A stretch of DNA of 64,000 bases from Anaeramoeba flamelloides (GCA_027625915.1 JANTQA010000070.1:191001-255000), one strand, 5' to 3'. Shown: positions 12,158-36,545, counted from the stretch's first letter. Notes: generated from the letters alone by a model not told the origin. Translations and numbers: made by a program.

Positions 12158-12350
12158 TTTAATCAAATAATAAAATTATCATTAATATGGTTTTTTACGG
12201 ATTTATAACTTTTTTCTCGAATTTACCTTACTCAATATTTTATGATCAAATAATAACAATTATTTATGGGTACAGACATTTTATAAAAGTGAGTGATGTT
12301 TTTTTTATCAGATTGTCAGAATCAAAACTTTTTTAAAGTTTTCTGTTTTA
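12158..12350. other. 3' flank of the phosphatase
   Basis: Short AT-rich spacer with an AATAAA within 20 bases of the stop. Nothing else seen. Confidence 0.4.
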
Positions 12351-13102
12351 AGGGATTAGCGTCACGATAGATTTACCAATCATTAAAGTATGTTGTAATT
12401 GGGTGTAAATGGTATTAGTGCACTATGGCTCAAATAGCTCTAAAAAATCTATTATAAATCTTATTGCACAATAAATTATTACATTTTTTACTAATGATCA
12501 CCATTAAAAAAGTGTCATTTTTTATAAAAATTTTTTTTAATTCCTTTTCCAAATCTAAAAATAGAAACCCAAAATACAGTATTCTGGTATTACAAAATTT
12601 AGATTTAGAACTTCCAAAAGTAACTATTTTTATAATTTTTTAATTTCAAAGACGAACTCAATAATCATCAACATAAAAGCCCAAAGACTGATTATTTTTG
12701 TTTGCTTTTGATAAAGGTACTTGTATCATCAATATATTTGTATGATTTGAGAAATAATTAGTCAAAAAAATTTATTCGTTAATTATTTAATTTTAAAAAA
12801 AAAACGAATTTTTTAGTAACTAATCTACATTTCGCCACAAATTTAAGAAATATATTTTTAAACTTTGTAGTCTGAATATTGATAATTCAACCTTTAAATT
12901 TATGGCAAAATACAGATTTAATTCTGAAATTGTTGGGTACTTTTAGTAATACATAGATCATTTTTAATTGATGAGATCAACAAATATTACTACTTGACTA
13001 ATCGATTTTTTAGAGACATTTGAACCATGTCGTACTAATATTGTTAAACCCAATAACAACATACTTTGTTCCTAGGCTTCTCCTTTTAAGACGCTAATCC
13101 CT
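12351..13102 (+). mobile_element. 750-bp TIR element, copy 1
   Basis: The left end starts AGGGATTAGCGTC and the right end finishes with its reverse complement, GACGCTAATCCCT. Similarity continues inwards for about 100 bases as an imperfect inverted repeat (AAAGTATGTTG, ATTGGGT, then a CTCTAAAAAAT block). The interior block near 12630-12690 recurs inverted at 16978-17035 in the second copy. There is no transposase ORF. It looks like a non-autonomous DNA transposon with long terminal inverted repeats. The superfamily is not determined. Confidence 0.7.
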
Positions 13103-13587
13103 AAAGTTACTAATCTCTATTAAATTTTTTTTACCTAAATTTAATAGAGATTGAGAAAATTTTTTTCCAATTACTTAGATTTGAAAAATCCTGTTTATTT
13201 TCAATACTAAACATATTTCTAGATAAGGAATCCTTATTTAGAGTCTTGTCAAAGAAAAAAATGATAGAGACTAGTCCATTAATAAAGTGGGATCTTTTTT
13301 TTAAAAAAGTGTATTTCTTCCCAATCGTCCTCTACACCCCATTCAAAGGTGATCCTTCACTTTATTAAAATAGAAAACTCTAAGTTTGAATTCTGAAAAA
13401 TTTATCACTTTTTTAAAATTGAATACTTGATAAAAGTATCAATTCTGAAAAATTTTTTACCTTTTTTATAATAGAAATTTGATAAAAGTTTTAAAAAAGT
13501 CTTAACATTTTTAAAACTGCTATATTATTTATTGATCTTTTTATTCTTAATCTTTTTCCTCTCATTTTATATATATATATATATATG

Positions 13588-13620
<33 letters not shown>

Positions 13621-14170
13621 ATATATTTATATATAGAAGCATTTGAAAATTCATTATTATTGTAGAATTGAACATATTTTAATTAAAAAATGAACAAATT
13701 AATCTTTGAAAAATGTTATTTATTTTTTAAACACACACTTATGGGGTTTAGTTCCAGGTTCTTACAGTGTAAAAAATTTATTAAATTGAAAAATAAAATT
13801 TTGCAATGTTTTTTAGGAATCTAATATCGATTAACAAGGATAAGCCTGTGATGACCTGATAGATTTCTAAAAATTAATAATTAAAAACTAAACATTTTTC
13901 GAAAAAATAGCAAAGTATAGATATCCAATTTTCAATCGAAATTATTATAAATTAGAATTTTGAATTAAATTTTTTCAAGTATGAAGTGTCACTCTAGGGT
14001 ACTTTTTGAGATCCCAAAGATTTTTTGTATTTTTATTTGTTGTCTCGAATGAGTTGTTGTTTTATAACGAATATTACAAAAATTTTACTTTTATCAAATA
14101 TGGAGAGGTTATGAGGCAATTACAATGCCGATTAAATTGTTTTTTAATTGAATATAGACTTGATTAAAAA
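13103..14170. other. AT-rich DNA with palindromes
   Basis: No gene seen. A strong palindrome around TCTCTATTAAA / TTTAATAGAGA lies at about 13110-13150. A second inverted pair (AATAAAGTGGGATC near 13280 and GATCCTTCACTTTATT near 13350) and a TATA/TATG microsatellite follow. Confidence 0.4.
13568..13634. repeat. TA / TATG microsatellite
   Basis: A run of TA dinucleotides grading into TATG tetranucleotide repeats and back to TA. Confidence 0.9.
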
Positions 14171-14740
14171 TTTTTTTCTCAAATTGAATAAACCAATTTT
14201 ACACTTCAAGAAGGGAAAATAATGACTTTTAAAATTTAGAAAAATTTCAAAATTTGTGAAATTCTCATTTTTTTTTCCAAAATAGTCTATTATATTGAAA
14301 TTAATTGAATTTAGGGGGTTAAAACCATTTTTACGTTAGGTAAAGATATTTTCCGATAGGTTAGAGTATGTTAGGGTAAATTGGGGTATTTTAAGGTTAG
14401 ATAAGCTAATATTTTTTTAAAAAAAAATATTAAAGAGAGTATTTCGACTTTTTTTGACTATTTTAAAAGTTAAAATTTATTTACTTAACTTTTGTAGTTA
14501 AAATTGGGTTTTGAACAAATTTCTGAAAATAATTACTATTTAGGATTTCAAAATTTTGTATTTTCTACAATTGAAGCAATAAAATACTACTAATCGCAAA
14601 ATAGTGTTTTTGATTTTTCCTACCAAAACCATTAAAAACCATTAAAAACTTTTCAGACCAATCTTAATAATTAAGAAACTCTTCCAAAATACAAAAAAAT
14701 CCACTTTTTCCAATTTTGAAATTTAATAATATATCCTTCA
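14171..14740 (+). repeat. Dispersed repeat with GGTTAGGGTA-like block, copy 1
   Basis: This stretch matches 55740-56300 in the same orientation. A G-rich block (TTAGAGTATGTTAGGGTA near 14365) is followed by shared segments such as GGTTTT.AACAAATTTCT, TTTCTACAATT and CATTAAAAACTTT, ending in GAAATTTAATAATATA. It encodes no protein. Family unknown; the termini are not clear. Confidence 0.6.
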
Positions 14741-15175
14741 AGAAAGAATTTGGGTATATAAAATAAAAAAAGAGTAAAAAATGGTTTCAAAAAGAAGAAA
14801 TATAATCAAAGTTTTTTTTTTTTTTTATTATGAATTTTTTGAAATTAAGAAAAATGGGTAATTGATTTTTAAAATACTTTTACTTATTCCTATAATAAAC
14901 TTTTTAAAAGTTTTATTCAATAACTTAATTTAATATAGAAACTTTAGTGAAAAGTTGGTGAATGGATGAAATGAATACTTGTCTCTTATAATAAAATATA
15001 ATAATTTAAAATAAATTCAATGAGTTTTTCATTTTTTTTAAAGATAAAATAATTATTATTATTTAAAGATATCCATTGATTGAATTTTAGTGATATTTTT
15101 ATCTTCATATCACTTAGAACCCTGTGTTTTTTCTAAATTGCATCAAAAAAAAAAAAAAATAAAATAAAATATTCA

Positions 15176-15201
15176 ATATATATATATATATATATATATA
15201 A
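15176..15201. repeat. TA microsatellite
   Basis: About 13 TA units. A second short TA run lies near 15424-15443. Confidence 0.85.
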
Positions 15202-15274
15202 TTCAAATTTCAAAATTAGGGATAAACTTTATTATTATTAATTTTTTACTTGTTTGATTTGTCTTTGAAAAAAT

Positions 15275-15420
15275 AAAATGATTACAATATATTTTTATTT
15301 ATTAATCTATATTGGTTATTATCTCTAAGCACTATAGTAAAATACATTATTATTCAAAAAAAAAAAATAATTAAACAATTTTTTTTATGATGGAAAATTT
15401 GCCTCTATTTTTGAAATTTA
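15275..15420. repeat. Dispersed direct repeat, pair with 8262-8405
   Basis: Same-orientation partner of 8262-8405, sharing TTAATCTATATTGGTTAT and the A run followed by AATTAAACAA. Confidence 0.5.
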
Positions 15421-16550
15421 GCTTATATATATATATATATATATTTAAACAAGTACTTAGAAGTTTAAAACCAATAAAAAATAAGTAAAAGAAAATATGT
15501 TGTTTTTAGATACACTTGTAAAATTATAAAGGGGTGAGAATTGTGATGTTATGTGTAACATACTTGTAATACTTAGTTAAATAGTTTACAAATTATCAAT
15601 AATTTCTTCCTCAAAAATCTAAAAAAAAGATTATTTTTCTCTAAAATAATTATTAATATTGATATTTCTTAAATAGAATTATTGTAAATAATAATAATAA
15701 TATAAAAATTATTGATTTGTAATACAGATAAGTTTCATTTTAGAAAAATATTTAATAAGGGGGGTAACAAATAATCTTGAAAAAAAACAATAATAAAACA
15801 GTTTTGAATTTTGAATTCTATTAAATATAAAATAAAATTAAAATGTGTTATATCCATTCTATTCAATTTGTTTAATGGTATTCAGATTATCAAAAAAAAA
15901 ATAATAATAAAAAGAGAAAGAGAGACCGAGAGAGATTCATTGATAAATATTATCAATATAAAAATACAAAAAAAAAAAAAAAGAGATATCATTTTTGTAC
16001 TTAAATCATGAATTTTACTTTTAATTCCTTTCTAAACTTGCTGTAATCAATAAAATTGAAGTTTTTATTTTATTCATAAACAACCTTAAAATTATCTTAT
16101 TTTCATTATACTTTTTTTATTCTTTTTGAGTTAAAAAAAATTTAGACAGTTTGAAAAATTTTAATCAAAATTAAAAGAAAAGACTTTCCCCTACTTTACT
16201 TATTTATTTTGGAATTTAAAAAAAAAAAATGAACAAAAAAAAATAAAATTTATTACAAGAAATACTATAATTTTAAATAAAATATTCTAATTTGTATTTT
16301 TATCTAATATTAACAATTCTAACTCTTTTTTTAGACTTGAATTCTATTGAATAACATTGAAATTTCTATTTTTTTTAAAGAATTTTTATTGTTCGAAAAA
16401 ACTTAAAAAAGAATCAATATAGAATTTTTACCGCTGGGTTTAGGTAAATGATTCTGAATGTAAAATTTTAAATAAATATAAAATAAAATAAAATGAAATT
16501 ATTTTTCTCGTTAAAACTCTAAATTCAAATAAAAGTAAATATTTATGTGA
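15421..16550. other. AT-rich DNA, nothing recognised
   Basis: A/T tracts and short low-complexity stretches (for example GAGAGA-rich near 15915). No gene or clear repeat boundary. Confidence 0.4.
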
Positions 16551-17300
16551 AGAGATTAGTCTATACCAATGGGAAGTCTAAGATTAAAGTAAGTTATTAT
16601 TTGGTGTAAATAATATTGGTGTACCAGGGTCCAAACTTCTATAAAAATTAGAGTAAAAAAGTAATATATGTTGATTCCATCAATTAAAAATGATCTAGGG
16701 TATTAGTAAAAAAACCCAAAGAATTCAGAAAAAAATCTATATTTTGCAGCAATATTAAAGTTGGAACCATCAAATTTCAAACTCTGAAAGTTTCAAAATA
16801 TCTTTCTTGTATTTATCATTTAATGTAGATAAGTTGATTAAAAATTCAATTGTTTTTAAAAATTAAATAATTAACCCAATAGAATTTTTTTGAACAATTA
16901 TTTCTGAAATTTTGAAAATTTATTTATGTTACATTTAACTTTGATAAAAATGGAAACAAAATAAACCATTCTCTGGTTTTTTATGTTGATGATTATTAAG
17001 TTAAACTTTGAAATTAAAAAATTATAAAAATATTTTCTTTTCTATGTTCTAAATGTGATATATCATATACTATTAATTAAAATATTCGTTGGGGTTTTTA
17101 TTTAAAAATTTGGAAAAAAGAATTTATTTAAAAATTTCAAAATCATAAGTTTTAATTATGATCATTAGTAAACAATTCAATAATTTATTTTTCAATAATA
17201 TTCATAATAAATTTTTTTAGAGCCATTTAAACCATGGCCTTTCTAATATCATTTACACACAATTACAGTATACTTTGATTATAGACAATTCTATTATAAT
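16551..17300 (-). mobile_element. 750-bp TIR element, copy 2 (inverted)
   Basis: The same length and terminal architecture as 12351-13102 but in the opposite orientation. The left end begins AGAGATTAGTCTA, and the right region mirrors the AAAGTATACTGTAATTG block with ATTTACACACAATTACAG near 17245. The interior TTTATGTTGATGATTATTAA near 16979 matches copy 1 in reverse complement. More diverged at its outer ends than copy 1. Confidence 0.6.
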
Positions 17301-17442
17301 ATTAACCGTTGAAGGTTTGAGTTTTAATCAAAATCAGATTTTTCTTATTTAAGGGCAAATCTTAAACAAAACAATTTCTTTTCCAAAATTTTTTGCAAAA
17401 AAATTTCATCTGTAAAAATATATAAAATATTAAATTCAAAAT

Positions 17443-29728
<12,286 letters not shown>

Positions 29729-30464
29729 TTCAAGATGGTTTGAGTTCAAAAAATGATTTATTTAAAAATGAAATTTTCACAGTCTTTGAAATCTTCAAAA
29801 AGTTGAACCAAGCTTAACTCATCTACAGACTTTGTGAATTGGAAGAAAAGTTTGAAAACTGGTAAGTGGTATCTCGAGAGAGAAAATAAAAACAGGTCAG
29901 AATATATGAAAACCCAGAATTGAAAACAATTAATAGAATTTCTTAACATTTGCACTTGTTTTAAAGAATAAACCTTAGGACTAAAAAAGTTCTTTTCTAA
30001 TATCTTTTGGAAAATGAGATTACTCTATAAGCTTGTTTAACATTTAAAACTAGAAAATGTCTTTTAATCTTTCTATAAAGTCAAGCAAAAAAATATAATA
30101 GAACAGTAAATATAGTAAAAATTTGAAACAACATATGCCCAATTTACATTAAATATCCTTTTAAAGGTAAAGAAAGATAAATCTGAAAAATTAACCAATT
30201 CCAAAAAGATCAAATATCTACAAAGAAAGATAAATAAGAAAAAGACTGGTGAAAAAAACTTAGAAAAACAATAATGTAAATTTTTCTGGGTAAACATATA
30301 TCTCATCTGAAAGGGAAAGCGGTTTTCGAGATAAATGACCTTTTCAGTTTTGTCCAAAAAAAAAATCGGAAACTATGAACATAATTTTATAAAAAATTAT
30401 TATCATTTCAGTTTCTAAATTGAACCCGACTTATTATGTTTAAAAAAAATGTGCGGATGAGGGT

Positions 30465-30497
<33 letters not shown>

Positions 30498-31362
30498 TAA
30501 AAAGGATTTATTAAGAAGCTATAGATTAATTTTTGGTACACAATGATCTATTTCAGTTACTTGATTGCAAATTCCATCACAATAGGGTCCTTTTTTACTC
30601 TACTTCTGTAAATAATTTTATTTTTCTGTCTTGTCAATTAGAATAGAAAAAATGATCTTATTTTTTACATATACTTTTTCTTAAAAATAAATCTTTGAAA
30701 ACCTTCAAATGATGAAAAAACAGTTAGTAATAAAAGATGGAAAAAAGAAGTTTTTTTCTTTAAGTTTATAGGTATTTTTGATGAATAAAATGAAAATTTT
30801 CTGATCAATGATATGTTCTACAATATATTAAAAATTTATTTAAAAAACTATAGGAATTGTATGGGTGTTTTGGGGTTTTTACGAGAACATTGATATGCTG
30901 ATATTAGCAATATATTCTTGGTAATTTTATAAAGATCTGTTTAAACTCACAGTGTAGCCATAAAATCATGAAATTACAATATACAGAAAAATCTCTATTT
31001 TTCACAAAAAGCCAAAAAAAAAAAGAAAAAAAGTCTTTATTTTAATTAATAAAAATTTTGATTTTTTTTTTATTGCGTTATGTACAATCATAAATAAAAT
31101 GTGATCAGATAAATAAAACCTCGTTCAAAAAATGCATGATAATTATGTAAGAATTGTTGATTTTTTTTCTCTGTGACTACTCATTCTTTGGAAAAAATCG
31201 AAAATTTTGTATTAATGGATTGAAATAAATAAAAACAATATTATAGGTATTATTGATATTATTTGTGGCATAGACTCATTATTTATTTTTTCATTAGTTA
31301 ATGATAAAGAAATTTATGATTCTTTATTGAAATTTCTAAACACAAATATAGAAATTAGGGTT
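29729..31362. other. Upstream region of the RasGAP gene
   Basis: Contains the presumed promoter and 5' leader of the RasGAP gene. Around 29740-29870 both strands show short open, coding-like stretches that could not be assigned to a gene. A 29-base A run lies near 30470-30497. The rest is AT-rich with nothing recognised. Confidence 0.4.
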
Positions 31363-31735
31363 GTACCGTAGAGTACCTAGCTTTTCGGGAATTCAATGGA
31401 ATGGTGAAAAATTAAAGATTTTATTCTATTCTTTTTAATTTTGGAAAAGATAACGTTGTTTTTTTTTAATTTAAGAAATAAACCAATAATTAAATAATTT
31501 TTTGGTCTATTTCTAAAATGAAAAAAAAACCTAACGACGCGTGCCTAGGTTTTCCAGCATTAAAAAGAATTGAGTAAAATTATTGATTTTTCTCCATTCA
31601 TTTGAATCATGAAAAAGGTAGGCACTCTAAGGACACTTTTCGTTAGGTATTCCAGAATTTAATAGAATCGAGTACAATTTAGATGATTTTTCTCAATTCT
31701 TTAGAATTCTTGAAAACCTAGTGGCTGTAAGATGA
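31363..31735. repeat. Hairpin cluster, copy 2
   Basis: Starts GTACCGTAGAGTACCTAG and alternates hairpins with linker motifs (AACGACGCGTGCCTAGG near 31532, GGCACTCTAAGGACAC near 31619). Hairpin arms such as TTCCAGAATTTAATAGAAT and ATTCTTTAGAATTCTTG repeat the arm sequence seen in the other two clusters. Confidence 0.6.
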
Positions 31736-31854
31736 AACTTCCTTCCCCCATTGAAAAAAAAGAAAAAGAAATGTCTATTTTTTAAAAAATGGGTTATTGT
31801 CTCCATCGGTTAAATAATCAAAAGGTGAAAAGTAAAAAAAAAAAATAGTCTTAT

Positions 31855-32052
31855 ACAGTCAGTTCCACTTTTAAGGAACAAACTTTCGTCAAAATATAAG
31901 GCACAAAAAAATCTCAAATTGAGGTACAAAATTTGGAATTTTTTTTTTACAATTTATTTTACTAGAACCTGGAGTTTGTGCCTTAATTTGAGATTTTTTA
32001 TTGTGTCTTAAATTTTGTTGAAAGTTTGTGCCTTAAAAGTGGAACTGACTGT
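31855..32052. mobile_element. 198-bp MITE with CAGTCAGTTCC ends
   Basis: Near-perfect terminal inverted repeats of about 40 bases: the left end reads ACAGTCAGTTCCACTTTTAA, and the right end is its reverse complement, TTAAAAGTGGAACTGACTGT. Internal GTGCCTTAATTTGAGA blocks are also inverted (CTCAAATTGAGGTAC). Decayed relatives lie at 7615-7960. No coding capacity. No clear target duplication. Confidence 0.75.
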
Positions 32053-33530
32053 CTATTTATTGAGTGTATAGTGAACTAATATATGACTAATCGTATTAAA
32101 ACATTTTTTAATATCAATTGTAACAATAAAGAATTCTTTATTTTTGTATTTAAAAATCATTTTTTTTGTAAAAAATAATTTATTTTTATAAGCTATTTCC
32201 AAAAAAGAGTGGGAAATACATTTTATTTAAAAAAGAATATATTAAACTTTATTCAAATATTACTACCCCGATATCAAAAAAAAAAAAAAAAAAAAAACTT
32301 ATTATTCATCTTTAATTGGTTCAATATAATAATTCAATTCCCTTATTTGTTAGACAATACATTAATAATAGATATTAATTCTTCTGATCAGAATTTTACA
32401 AGATATTTTTTAAGGTGTGAAAAATAGTGATTTAATTATATCTTTTTGATATTGAAAATTTCTTTTAAAAGATAATTAATCTTAAAAAAATCCTAAACGT
32501 GGGGTGAACTTAAATATGTATGTTGTTATTTCAAAAATAGTTTATATCATTGTCCTATTTCGGTTTTTTATAGAAATTGACTTTTATCTTGTTTTCTACC
32601 AAAAAAGTGTACATTTTTTTGGAAATATTTTGATTGAAAGATATTGAAGTATCAATAAATAGTATGTATTGTGTTAGTATTAATATTTGGAATAAGTTAT
32701 CATTGCTTTTTATTAAATAGAAAAACTACCAAATAAAATATTATTTCAAATAAAGTAGTGAAAAAAATACTTGACCTGAAAAAAATCCCTGACAAGATTT
32801 TTAATTGTGAATATTAGTGAAATTTCTTTTATTTCTTTTATTTTAAATCCAATCTTTTTTTTAAAATCAAACTTTTAAAATTATAACTCACCTACTTATA
32901 AAGAATGGTGATTAATTAAATTAAACTTATTCAAAACGCCATTAAATCAATCAAAAAACAAGAATAAAAATTATCATTTACCAAACTCTCATAAACCTCA
33001 AATAAAACTCTCATTTTTTTCAAAAAAAGTTGATCTACTTATGCAATCAAACAATTACTTGAGTATTCTAGAGACACTTTACTTTAATGAACTTTGGGTA
33101 GGTTTATTACTATCTTCATAAAAAATTTGGTTATTTATAAAAAGGATTTGATTGAAAATAAATTAAATTACACAACACTTTTCCTAATATTTACAATTAA
33201 AAATCTTGTATAGAATTTTTTTCATGACCTGTATTTTTTCCCTACAATTTAAAAAATTCCCACTTTTTTGGAAATCTGTTATTTAGATCAAAGATTTAAA
33301 GAGACTTAACAAAGATAAAGAGGCAGTGTGTGTAATTTTTCTTCGGAACTTACACACTTCACTTTCAAATACAGATATTGATGAAAAAATTCACATTTTT
33401 TTATTAATATTCTCTAAATAAGGAATAGTCGAACTTATTTCTTCTCGGTTCAAACAATGTGAAACAAAAGAAAGAAAGGAAAATATCAAAAGTTAAATTT
33501 ATAAATTATTTTTAATCTTCACACTGTTAA
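32053..33530. other. AT-rich intergenic DNA, 3' flank of TIPIN
   Basis: No gene. A small hairpin (GTGTGTAA / TTACACAC, about 33328-33356) lies about 180 bases beyond the TIPIN stop, possibly in its 3' region. Confidence 0.4.
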
Positions 33531-34451
33531 TTAATCCGAAGACTCGGAGCTTTCTGATGATTCCGAACTATCAGAACTCTCCGAACTGTCAGAGCTTTCC
33601 GAACTCTCTGAGCTATCGGATTCTTCTGAGCTTTCAGAATTCTGAGATTTTTCAAGATCGTTCTTATTTTCATTAGGTTCATCAGAGTCTTCAGAGTCTT
33701 CAGAGTCTTGAATTAAATTTTCATCTTTCTCAAGATCACTTTCTGACAGTGAAGAGATTTCCAAATTGAAATCATTTCCATCGGAATTTATGGTTTTCTT
33801 TTTCTTTTCAATTTCCTTTGTGTTCTGATTTTCCTTTTTGATTTTGTCTTCTATTTCGTTATCAGAATGGATCTCCAATTGTAACTCTTCGTTGCTGTTT
33901 TGTTTTCTTTCAAGTTGGCTGTCCTCAAATTTTACTTCTTGTGAATCAAAATCCTCAACAATTACCTTTTCTTGGGTTTCTTGGCTGTTGTCTTTTTCTT
34001 CTAAAATGGACTCGATTGTCTTTTGGCGGAATTGGTTCAATTTGGTTTGTGTTTCTGATCGTGATCCGTAGTTTTCAACAATCCTAATAAAGTTTAAAAA
34101 GTCACTTCTTTTTTGAAGCGTTTCGGACCACTGCTTATAAAATTCTAAAAACTTCACCAATGTAGTTCTTTCTTGTCCTTCTACAATGGAATCTCGATCA
34201 AAATTATTAACCAGACTATCATACAATTTCTCAACTCCGCTTTCGCCAAACAGTCGCTCCACAGACAAGTACCCTTTTCTTTTCCTTTTTGTTTGTAAAG
34301 TTCCTTTTTTTATTGTTTCTTGATCGTTCTGTTCGAAATTTTCTTGATAATTTCCTTCTTCATCAATAATCGATTTAGATTTGCGTAATTCGTCTAGCTT
34401 TGGAATAATGAAATCTAAAGTGGGTTGTTTCCTTTTTCGTGCCGAAATCAT
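33531..34451 (-). CDS. TIPIN/Csm3/Swi3 fork-protection protein
   Basis: A single-exon frame of 306 aa from ATG 34451 to TAA. Residues 60-145 match the Swi3 domain (RLFGESGVEKLYDSL, then LVKFLEFYKQWSETL, then FLNFIRIVENYGSR), the conserved core through which TIPIN/Csm3 binds Timeless/Tof1 to stabilise stalled replication forks and support checkpoint signalling in the nucleus. Basic clusters RKRK (5-8) and KRKRK (55-59) are probable nuclear signals. Residues 150-306 are charged, and the last 45 are nearly pure Ser/Glu/Asp (SSESSD units), a likely CK2 target. Start: this ATG lies in coding-like sequence, but an upstream exon pair (34778-34554) could supply an alternative N-terminus through an acceptor near 34413. 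The identification rests on the domain pattern only. Confidence 0.8.
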   Translation of the reverse strand: MISARKRKQPTLDFIIPKLDELRKSKSIIDEEGNYQENFEQNDQETIKKGTLQTKRKRKGYLSVERLFGESGVEKLYDSLVNNFDRDSIVEGQERTTLVKFLEFYKQWSETLQKRSDFLNFIRIVENYGSRSETQTKLNQFRQKTIESILEEKDNSQETQEKVIVEDFDSQEVKFEDSQLERKQNSNEELQLEIHSDNEIEDKIKKENQNTKEIEKKKKTINSDGNDFNLEISSLSESDLEKDENLIQDSEDSEDSDEPNENKNDLEKSQNSESSEESDSSESSESSDSSESSDSSESSESSESSD

Positions 34452-34553
34452 GTCAATCTTGTTTTTTTATGAAAAGTTAAAAAAAGAGAAAATGTTTTCT
34501 TTTGTCTTTAGATTTTTGTTAATTTTTTTTTAAAAAGAAATTCGTTAACTTAC

Positions 34554-34778
34554 CGTTGATAGTTTCTAAAGTTTTTAAAAAAAAAAACTGTTTGTTTGAT
34601 ATTGTGAGTTCAGTTCCAATCAAAACTTCCACAGTTGGTGTCTAAAATTAGATGAAAAATTGATTTTGATTTTTTTTCAAAAAAATCATATTGGAATTGA
34701 AAAACTGCTTCAAAGTAATTCCAAAAAGATAAGAAAACTAAAAACCTAAAATCTTATAAAAAGTACCTCTTTACCCAT
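34554..34778 (-). CDS. Two 5' exons of unknown gene, upstream of TIPIN
   Basis: Exon 34778-34767 encodes MGKE and ends at a GTACTT donor. After a 125-nt intron ending TTTTAG, exon 34641-34554 continues in frame with TPTVEVLIGTELTISNKQ and a further FFFLKTLETIN segment, then ends in phase 1 at a consensus GTAAGT donor. Both splice sites and the amino-acid texture are convincing, but the next exon is uncertain. The only phase-compatible acceptor I found before the TIPIN core is CCCACTTTAG near 34413, which would replace the first TIPIN residues and remove the RKRK motif. Otherwise it is the start of another gene. No family recognised. Confidence 0.5.
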
Positions 34779-34812
34779 TTTTTTCAAAAAGGAAAAAATC
34801 TTCTAAAGATGA

Positions 34813-34976
34813 TACTGGCATTAGAAATATAAACGGAAAAATTTTCACTTGATTTCAAATAACTTTTTCAAATATATCCAATTAAGGCAACTACTTCTTT
34901 GGGAACTCAGTTTAGGAAAGAAAAATCTGGAAAAGGAAGTGACAATTTTTTCCCGTTTATAATTCAAATACAAGTA
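34813..34976. mobile_element. 164-bp foldback MITE, second copy
   Basis: The left end TACTGGCATTAGAAATATAAA leads to AAAATTTTCACTT; the right end is GGAAAAGGAAGTGACAATT ending ATTCAAATACAAGTA. Same family as 26292-26461. It lies directly upstream of the MGKE exon, so it may form part of that promoter region. Confidence 0.65.
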
Positions 34977-35523
34977 AAATAATAATATAATCCTATTTTC
35001 AGATCCTCTATTTAATCGTAGACTGTAAAAACCGTTGGTGAGAAGGGGTGCGTAATTTAAAAAATTGTCTAATAAAGAGCTAAATTTTGAAAGTTACTTT
35101 TTGAGAGACATTTTATGTTGGTTTCTTCAAGAAACAAAAAATTAAATTCACAGAACATTAAAATACTTTATTTGTGATTTCTAAAATAGTAAGTATTTAA
35201 TCCATTTGTAGTCTTGAAATAATTGTTGTTCAAATAACCTTTTCAGTCTTCATTAATTCATTTTACAAATCAAAGTTCATTTTTAATTTTTCTTTAAGGG
35301 AGTATTGTAGTCATATTAATTCCTGTAGAAAAGTTTAAGTCGTATTTCAAAATTTACAGCCTGTATATTATTTTATAGAACATCCTAACATTAAAGGATC
35401 AAAGACGCATCCAAAAAACACAAGTAATTATGACACTGATATCACAAAGTTCTCTTAGCCAAAAAAAAAAAAAAAAATGAAGGATCAAATTGGAAAATTT
35501 TCCACAAAAAATACAGTTAATTT

Positions 35524-36545
35524 TTAAGGAAGTAAATACATTTTTCATTTTTTGAGTGCCACTATTTATATGAAACAGAATCCTTCAAATCGTTTCTTTC
35601 GCTAAAAACATTGACATTTTAATAAATACTAGAGTAGAAGATATCCTCGTATAAAATATTTTCATACCAACTAACAAATTGATTCAAAAAAATGAAAAAA
35701 TTAATTAAGAAAAAATTAGATAAAAATCTTTTATTTCTTGATCTTGTCTATAACATTTGGCACAATTACTTATTCTTAATTTGGTTTTATTTTTAATTCT
35801 ATATCGAAACAATTTTGTTTGTAAAATTTTTCAGAAACAAATTCCTGTTTATTTCTAAAGAATTTCCAAAAGAGATTCTAATTTCCTATTTTCATTTGAT
35901 TCATCTAATTCTTGATTGGATTCAGAAAATAATACATTTTTTTTTTTAATTCCTCTTCAGAAATAAAGGGTGTATTGGACAAATTTGTTTGATTTGATAA
36001 TTATATATTTTCCCTTAAAATGAAAACCTAAAATAATTCTAAATTCAGGTTGAAATTTAATCTAAATTTTTCTTTTATTTGTGGTTGAATATTTTGTAAT
36101 TGTTTTTTGATTCCGGGAATTCAATTCCTTTTTGTTTTAATTTTTGAAACAGTATTCTTTATTTTAGTTTTGTTTGATAAAAATATTTGAAAACTAGAAT
36201 TTGAAAGTTAATTTGTAAAAAAATGTTTTGTAAAATAATAATTAATAGTAATGGTGCTAGACATTCAATGTAATAAATTGTTTGGATTCATTCAAAATAA
36301 GAAGATAAAATAAACCAATATTCAAAAATAGGCTTTTATAGATTTTTTTTTCATTCTTGATTTCAAAAAATTCATTTGGAACGGTGATCATTCCTGTTTT
36401 GGTCTTCTAAAAGAAAAGATTTGTTTCAAATATACACCTTTTCGGGTCCATTTTTTTGGTTTACTCTAGGACTAATTTCACTGGTTCGTATATACACATT
36501 TCTAGATCCAAAATCTAATTTAATAAAACCAAAAATTTAATCAAA
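35524..36545 (+). mobile_element. TTAA-flanked element, copy 2 (right end lost)
   Basis: Begins at TTAA 35524 with GGAAGTAAATACATTTTTCA and follows the 27069-28286 copy in the same orientation for about 1 kb (for example TTTATTTCTTGATCTTGTCT near 35731 and CACATTTCTAGATCCAAAA near 36500). Similarity fades after about 36545 and no terminal TTAA with the proper end is found. Confidence 0.6.
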
